Assembly: GCA_902490445.1 (NCBI GenBank)
Contig: CABUDZ010000039.1
Location: 1 to 17,945 of the forward strand
From: an uncultured Collinsella sp.
Lineage (GTDB): Bacteria; Actinomycetota; Coriobacteriia; Coriobacteriales; Coriobacteriaceae
Reading direction: 5' to 3'
Length of the DNA: 17,945 bases
Below the pieces are notes generated by a model. It did no database searches and was not told the origin of the DNA. It was given only the letters and a program-made list of their open reading frames with translations. Below, one piece after another: positions 13,773-17,945 of this stretch (position 1 is the first letter of the stretch; each line of letters opens with the position of its first letter). The position numbers and the translations under genes were made by a program.

Positions 13773-14789
13773 CTCGGCGTCCTTCAGGGGCGGCATGGGC
13801 TTCCAGTTGGGATCCTTAACGATCTTGCGGGCGTCCTTCATGCCGCGGCGCAGCGCCGGAATGCCGGTCTTAAAGCATTTGTCGACTGCTGCCAGACGAA
13901 TGAACTCCTTGCAGAAGGTCGCGGCATTGCCCAGACGGAACAGCATGGGGTGGTAGTCACCGTAGATCTGCATATAGCGAGCGAGGAAGCCTCGGTTGCG
14001 CATGATGTAGTAGCGGTTGGTGTCGCTCGTGGAGTTGAGCTGTCGTTTGCCGGCGATATCCCAGTTGGAGACGGCGCGGGCGCGCTTGAGCACCACGTCG
14101 GCAACCACGGCGGCGGGGAAGTGCTGGCTGGCCACGTAGCCGTAGCAGGCATCGTCGCCGTAGATAAAGAAGCGCGCGTCGGGCAGGCCAATCTTGTCGA
14201 CCACGCGGCGCGAGAACATGCCGCCCTCAAAGCACAGTTGGTTCATGGTGCGGTAGCCCTCGGGCCCCAAGTCCCACTTGGCGATGGGGTTAGGGATGCC
14301 GAGCGAAAGGATGAGCTGGTACTGCCAAAAGAAAGCGCCGCCGTCAAAGTCCAGGCGCGAACCCTGGATGACATCGTAGCGGTCGGTCCACTTGGCAAGA
14401 CGCTCGATGCCTTCGGGGATGACGAGCACGTCGTCGTCCATCACCCAGAACCACTGGGCCCCCAGATCGTAGGCGCATTTAGTGCCAGCGGAGAAGCCGC
14501 CCGCACCGCCGCCGTTTTCGAGCTGCGGGGCGTAGATGACACGGTCGGTGCCGCCCTGCGCGTCGGGCTGCTCGGTGTCGATGCCCCACAGGCTGGCCAG
14601 GCGCTCGTTGAATGCGGTGCACATGGCCTCGGTCTCGCGCGAATTCTCGTTATCGACAATCACGATGCGCCAGGGCGTTGCCGTGAGCTCGGTCATGGAG
14701 TCGAACAGGTTGGCCAGGAGTTCCTGGCGCTTGTACGTAACGACAACGATGGCGAGCTTATCGATGGGAGCGGGAAGGGTTGAAGGCAT
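13770..14789 (-). CDS. GlfT-like family 2 glycosyltransferase
   Basis: The 339-residue GT-A fold enzyme begins KLAIVVVTYKRQELL. It has the NGGGAGGFSAG motif (93-102) and the metal-binding DDD (118-120 in FWVMDDDVLV). The acceptor-site region is FIYGDDACYGYVASQHFP. The GGAGGF and DDD combination is characteristic of the galactofuranosyl/rhamnosyl-transferase branch of GT2, so it may add galactofuranose or a deoxyhexose to a cell-wall glycan; the donor sugar cannot be told from sequence. No membrane segment is seen. The start at 14789 is chosen because it begins the conserved domain and has AAAGGA about 11 nt upstream, a slightly long spacing; the upstream open frame to 14924 lacks a ribosome binding site. 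It is convergent with the ATPase-like gene and divergent from the GT cluster to the right. Confidence 0.88.
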   Translation of the reverse strand: MPSTLPAPIDKLAIVVVTYKRQELLANLFDSMTELTATPWRIVIVDNENSRETEAMCTAFNERLASLWGIDTEQPDAQGGTDRVIYAPQLENGGGAGGFSAGTKCAYDLGAQWFWVMDDDVLVIPEGIERLAKWTDRYDVIQGSRLDFDGGAFFWQYQLILSLGIPNPIAKWDLGPEGYRTMNQLCFEGGMFSRRVVDKIGLPDARFFIYGDDACYGYVASQHFPAAVVADVVLKRARAVSNWDIAGKRQLNSTSDTNRYYIMRNRGFLARYMQIYGDYHPMLFRLGNAATFCKEFIRLAAVDKCFKTGIPALRRGMKDARKIVKDPNWKPMPPLKDAE

Positions 14790-14864
14790 GGGGCAATATA
14801 TCCTTTCACGCGCGGCGGGCGAGCGCTGCGCGGAAGCTATCGAATACGTCCTTGGGACTGTTCT

Positions 14865-14892
14865 ATTGTAAAGGCTCACCGCACCTTGTCGG
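14865..14892 (-). promoter_or_regulatory. Candidate promoter of the GlfT-like gene
   Basis: On the minus strand: -35-like CCGACA (14887-14892), 16-bp spacer, -10 TACAAT (14865-14870), giving a leader of about 70 nt before the ATG at 14789. Confidence 0.45.
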
Positions 14893-14931
14893 CAAGCTTT
14901 GAATAAAACGCAGGAACCTGCCATGGGCGAG

Positions 14932-14957
14932 GTGACTGCTATACGTGACTGCTATAC
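14932..14957. repeat. 13-bp perfect tandem duplication
   Basis: GTGACTGCTATAC occurs twice back to back (14932-14944 and 14945-14957), followed by GTAAC. It lies in the intergenic region and is likely a replication-slippage product. Confidence 0.9.
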
Positions 14958-15080
14958 GTAACATTGATGTGCTGATTACTGCTTGAGAGCACGAGCGTTT
15001 CAGCGACCGCGATTAAGCGCAAGGCTTCGATGGGCATGCTGCGTGCGGCTTTGGGCTGCATGACGTCCTTTCTTATCGGT

Positions 15081-15143
15081 TTGTCTCTGCGAGCTCCATA
15101 GATTATATAAACGCCCGCTGGCGCGCTGACCCTTTGATACCAT
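15081..15143 (+). promoter_or_regulatory. Candidate promoters of the GT2 cluster
   Basis: Two alternatives are visible. One is TTGTCT (15081-15086), a 17-bp spacer and TATATA (15104-15109). The other is an extended -10, TGA-TACCAT (15135-15143), ending 30 nt before the TTG start, matching the spacing seen at the third GT gene. Confidence 0.4.
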
Positions 15144-15173
15144 GAAACGACAGGTATTTCCTAAGGAGCACAT

Positions 15174-16277
15174 TTGTCTACTAACGCCTCTGGCAGCCCT
15201 GTTCTGTCGCTGCTTATTCCCATTTACAATGTTCAGCGCTACCTGCGCGAGTGCCTCGATTCCGCCCTGGCGCAGACGCTCAAGGATATTGAGATCATCT
15301 GCATTAACGACGGGTCGACCGACAACTCGCCGGCGATTATTCGCGAGTATATGGAGCACGATAGGCGCGTCAAGATGATCGACAAGGCCAACAGCGGCTA
15401 CGGCGACTCGATGAACCACGGTCTGGAGATGGCGCGTGGTAAGTACGTTGGCATCTTGGAGTCCGATGACTTTATGGCGCCCGACGCACTCGAAAAGCTT
15501 GTCTCGGCCGCCGATAGCAATAATGCCGACTTTGCGAAGGCGAACTTTGATTTCTACTGGTCTAAGCCCGAGGAGCGCCGTTCGCTGCACGAGATGTTTA
15601 AAGCCAAGGACTGTGGCAAGCCGGTGCACCCGAGCGATACGACACAGTTCTTTAATCAAAAGCCGTCGATTTGGTCGGCAGTGTACCGTCGCGATTTTCT
15701 TGAACGCAACGGCATTACGTTCCTGCCGACTCCGGGGGCATCCTTTCAGGACACGTCATTCGCCTTTAAGGTGATCGCGTGTGCCGATAAGGCTGTTTAC
15801 CTGCATGATGCCGTGTTGTCGTATCGCCAGGACAACGAAAATTCCTCGGTCAATTCTTCGGCTAAGGTCTTTTGCGTCAATACCGAGTATGCCGAGATTG
15901 AGCGTTGGATTCGAGAGGATTATGCCCGTGACCACGCAAGTGATGACGTCGCGCGCATGCTCAAGTTCAATCAGCTCATTAAGTACGATTCGTATATGTG
16001 GAACTACGTGCGCCTGGCGCCTAAGTTCTATAAGGAGTTCCTGGTTCAGATGGCTAAGGAATTTCAGGCGGCCTTGGACGCGGGGGAGTTTTCGCTTGAC
16101 GACCTCAAGCCGTGGAAGCGCGCGAATCTCGCTGCCATCCTCAAAGATCCTGAGGGCTGGGTTGACGAGCATCCGAGTTTTGCGACGGATGGTGCCTTGG
16201 GGCGTGCTAAGTATTACGCCTCGGTTGGAGGCCCGGGCGTGGTCGCCGCCTTCCTCATCGAATCGCTGAGGGGGTAG
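15174..16277 (+). CDS. Family 2 glycosyltransferase (GT2), first of the cluster
   Basis: The 367-residue GT-A enzyme begins VLSLLIPIYNVQRYLRECLDSALAQTL. The nucleotide-sugar site is INDGSTD (45-51) and the metal-binding acidic motif is ESDDF (96-100). KANSGYGDSMNHGLEMARG replaces the usual N-x-G-x-(S/A)-xARN segment. The C-terminal half (KPSIWSAVYRRDFLERNGI, SFQDTSFAFKV) is typical of GT2 enzymes of capsule or teichoic/polysaccharide clusters. The start codon is TTG: AAGGAG lies 5 nt upstream, and the conserved region begins soon after. It is followed after 6 nt by another GT2. Its first third is strongly similar at DNA level to the gene at 17399. The sugar transferred is unknown. Confidence 0.88.
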   Translation: MSTNASGSPVLSLLIPIYNVQRYLRECLDSALAQTLKDIEIICINDGSTDNSPAIIREYMEHDRRVKMIDKANSGYGDSMNHGLEMARGKYVGILESDDFMAPDALEKLVSAADSNNADFAKANFDFYWSKPEERRSLHEMFKAKDCGKPVHPSDTTQFFNQKPSIWSAVYRRDFLERNGITFLPTPGASFQDTSFAFKVIACADKAVYLHDAVLSYRQDNENSSVNSSAKVFCVNTEYAEIERWIREDYARDHASDDVARMLKFNQLIKYDSYMWNYVRLAPKFYKEFLVQMAKEFQAALDAGEFSLDDLKPWKRANLAAILKDPEGWVDEHPSFATDGALGRAKYYASVGGPGVVAAFLIESLRG

Positions 16278-16283
16278 GTCGGC

Positions 16284-17324
16284 ATGGGAGAGGCCTCGTG
16301 TCCTAAAGCTACCATTGTCGTCCCCGTTTACAACTCTGCGCGCTCCATTCAGCGATGCCTCGATTCGCTGTTGGCTCAGTCCGAGCGCTCGATTCAGGTT
16401 GTCTGCGTCAACGACGGTTCGACTGATGATTCGTTGAACGTGTTGCGCCAGATCGCGCAGGCCGACGATCGCGTACTGGTGATTGATCAGGAAAACGCGG
16501 GCGTCTCGTGTGCTCGAAATGCCGGTATCGATGCCGCCGAGGGCGAGACCGTCTTTTTTGTGGACGCCGACGATTACATCGATGTCCAGACGGTCGTGCG
16601 CGTGCTGCATTCCATGGAGTCTGCAGATGCCGAGGCCGCCGTTTTTGGCGGCGTCTGTGAACCAGCCGATGCTGCCCCCAAACGCGTCCATCAACTCATG
16701 AGCCCCAAAGCCGGTACCTTCGACGCCCGTGATCCCCAACTTCTGTTCCATTCGAATGCGCAGCCCTATGCCTGCCGCGTGGCTTTTTCGCGCGAGCTGC
16801 TCAATCGCGAAGGCATTCGCTTCGCCCCCGGTTTGGCTTTGGGCGAGGACGTCGTCTTCCAATTTGCGGCTTATGCGCTTGCCCGCAAGACCGTCGTCAT
16901 GCCGGACAAGTTCTACCACTACGTGATGGAGAGCGAATCGGCGACGCACGAGTTCAACAGTGCCGAGGCTCGCGCCAAAAAGCTTGACGCCCACATGAGA
17001 ATGCTCGAGGAGGTCTTGGAGGGCTGGGCGGCCTACGGTCTTTTGGACCTGTGCCCCGGCGAGCTGATCACCTGGTTCCTGGACCTCATTGTGTTCGACC
17101 TGGCGCGCTTGGATGCCGATGACTTCCATCGCGTGGCGGCTCGCGTCAACATGGACCTCACGACGTTTTTGGGAACGGAGTGGGCGGATATGCCTGCTAA
17201 GGGCGCCGTTCGCCGTGTTGCCCACAAGCTCGTTGCGGCGACCTCGGGCGTTTCGATGGCAGATGCCGCGCTGTTCTATCTTTCGACTCGCGGTCTCAAA
17301 GCCTGCCTGGAGCGTTTTATCTAA
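16284..17324 (+). CDS. Family 2 glycosyltransferase (GT2), second of the cluster
   Basis: The 346-residue GT-A protein begins KATIVVPVYNSARSIQRCLDSLLAQ. Nucleotide-sugar motif VNDGSTDDS (42-50), canonical QENAGVSCARNAGIDAAEG (69-87) and metal-binding DADDY (94-98) are all present. GLALGEDVVFQFAAYALA matches the second acidic motif (ED) of the family. It starts 6 nt after the previous gene's stop, with GGGGGTAGG as ribosome binding site inside that gene's end, so the two are co-transcribed. It is more distant from its two neighbours than they are from each other. It probably builds the same surface polysaccharide; donor and acceptor cannot be read from the sequence. Confidence 0.88.
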   Translation: MGEASCPKATIVVPVYNSARSIQRCLDSLLAQSERSIQVVCVNDGSTDDSLNVLRQIAQADDRVLVIDQENAGVSCARNAGIDAAEGETVFFVDADDYIDVQTVVRVLHSMESADAEAAVFGGVCEPADAAPKRVHQLMSPKAGTFDARDPQLLFHSNAQPYACRVAFSRELLNREGIRFAPGLALGEDVVFQFAAYALARKTVVMPDKFYHYVMESESATHEFNSAEARAKKLDAHMRMLEEVLEGWAAYGLLDLCPGELITWFLDLIVFDLARLDADDFHRVAARVNMDLTTFLGTEWADMPAKGAVRRVAHKLVAATSGVSMADAALFYLSTRGLKACLERFI

Positions 17325-17355
17325 TTCCAAGCGCTGCCGCCCGCCGCAACTCGGC

Positions 17356-17364
17356 TGCTAAAAT
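17356..17364 (+). promoter_or_regulatory. Candidate extended -10 promoter of the third GT2 gene
   Basis: TGC-TAAAAT (17356-17364) fits an extended -10. No matching -35 is visible. It ends 34 nt before the TTG start, so the third GT gene may have its own promoter in addition to read-through. Confidence 0.45.
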
Positions 17365-17398
17365 AACCCTGTTACACGCTATTCAACAGGAGGTTCTC

Positions 17399-17890
17399 TT
17401 GCAGAACTCTGATACCCCTAAAGTTTCGCTTCTTGTTCCCATCTGCAATGTTGAGCGCTACCTGCGCGAGTGCCTCGATTCCGCCGTGGCGCAGACGCTC
17501 AAGGACATCGAGATCATCTGCATCAACGACGGCTCCACCGATAGCTCGCCAGATATCATCCGCGAGTACATGGAGCGCGACCCCCGTGTAAAGATGATCG
17601 ACAAGGCCAACAGCGGCTACGGCGACTCGATGAACCGCGGCCTGGAGATGGCGCGCGGCGAGTACGTGGGCATCCTTGAGTCCGACGACTTTATGTTTGA
17701 GGATTCACTCCAAAAGCTGGTCGCCAAGGCCGATGCCGAGCATGCCGATGTGGTAAAGGGCGACTTTTACCTGTATTGGTCCACGCCCAGCGAGCGGCGT
17801 GAGCTGTTTGGGATCATCGACGAGCATATGACGGGCGCCGCGTATCGCCCCGTCGATCGCCCGGGCATCTTCTACCGCAAACCTTCCATT
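17399..17890 (+). CDS. Family 2 glycosyltransferase, third of the cluster (3' truncated by contig end)
   Basis: Only the first 164 residues are genuine. They begin with a TTG start behind GGAGG (5 nt) and contain VSLLVPICNVERYLRECLDSAVAQ, INDGSTDSS, KANSGYGDSMNRGLEMARG and ILESDDF. It is a close paralogue of the GT at 15174, including the TTG start and the unusual KANSGYGDSMN segment. The real sequence ends in YRKPSI, just where the paralogue reads KPSIWSAVYRRDF. The reading frame continues through the adapter to the window end as RSEEHTSELQSP..., which must not be annotated as protein. About half of the enzyme is missing because the assembly stops here, not because the gene is broken. Confidence 0.9.
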
Positions 17891-17945
17891 AGATCGGAAG
17901 AGCACACGTCTGAACTCCAGTCACCGATGTATCTCGTATGCCGTC
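17891..17945 (+). other. Illumina TruSeq adapter contamination with index CGATGT
   Basis: The last 55 bases begin AGATCGGAAGAGCACACG, continue to CCAGTCAC, then a 6-base index CGATGT (17925-17930) and ATCTCGTATGCCGTC. This is the standard TruSeq read-1 adapter, index and start of the P7 sequence. It is not genomic and should be trimmed. Confidence 0.98.

Larger units (their letters stand above)
14790..15173. other. Intergenic region between divergent glycosyltransferase genes
   Basis: About 380 bases with promoters at both ends and a tandem repeat (see separate entries). A short plus-strand frame (about 14976-15100) ends ASMGMLRAALGCMTSFLIGL before a stop; its codon choice looks gene-like and the end is hydrophobic. 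It has no start with a ribosome binding site, so it may be the remnant of a lost gene or chance. Confidence 0.4.

Overview
The window looks like a piece of a high-GC Gram-positive gut actinobacterium of the Coriobacteriia, most likely Collinsella or a close relative. This is an inference from gene content, codon use and the sortase-type surface protein; there is no rRNA gene in the window to prove it. The sequence is a contig end: the last 55 bases (17891-17945) are Illumina TruSeq adapter, not genome.

Left part (1-9096) is dominated by iron-sulfur cluster biology. A two-gene minus-strand operon encodes a NifU/SufU-like scaffold protein and the GGGtGRT-family protein, ending in a clear hairpin terminator. 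A RAYT-like HUH transposase (plus strand) separates it from a complete, tightly packed minus-strand SUF operon in the order sufC-sufB-sufD-sufS-sufU. The last four genes overlap or abut (ATGA, TAATG and an 8-nt overlap), so translation is probably coupled. SufC powers the SufBCD scaffold, SufS mobilises sulfur from cysteine and SufU accepts it. A divergent Rrf2/IscR-type regulator with three candidate cluster-ligand cysteines lies upstream. The sufC upstream region contains a sequence close to the classical IscR type-1 box, which suggests cluster-dependent feedback control.

Three copies of an oriented 29-bp palindromic repeat (GGGACAA...TTGTCCC ends) occur at the 3' end of sufU, next to the transposase gene, and as a head-to-head pair in the sufC/rrf2 intergenic region. 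They look like REP/REPIN elements associated with a RAYT transposase; an operator role is the main alternative.

Middle part (9105-13749). A MntA/HepT type VII toxin-antitoxin pair starts 8 nt after the regulator. It is followed by a secreted, sortase-anchored protein with a probable lysozyme-like N-terminal domain, and then by an AAA-ATPase-like protein of the PF09820/PF08011 type whose C-terminal nuclease motif appears degenerate.

Right part (13770-17890) is the start of a surface-polysaccharide glycosyltransferase cluster. One GlfT-like GT2 enzyme is on the minus strand. Three GT2 enzymes follow on the plus strand; the first and third are close paralogues sharing identical tracts of 32 and 46 bp. 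The third is cut off by the contig end, where the adapter is translated in frame as a spurious tail.
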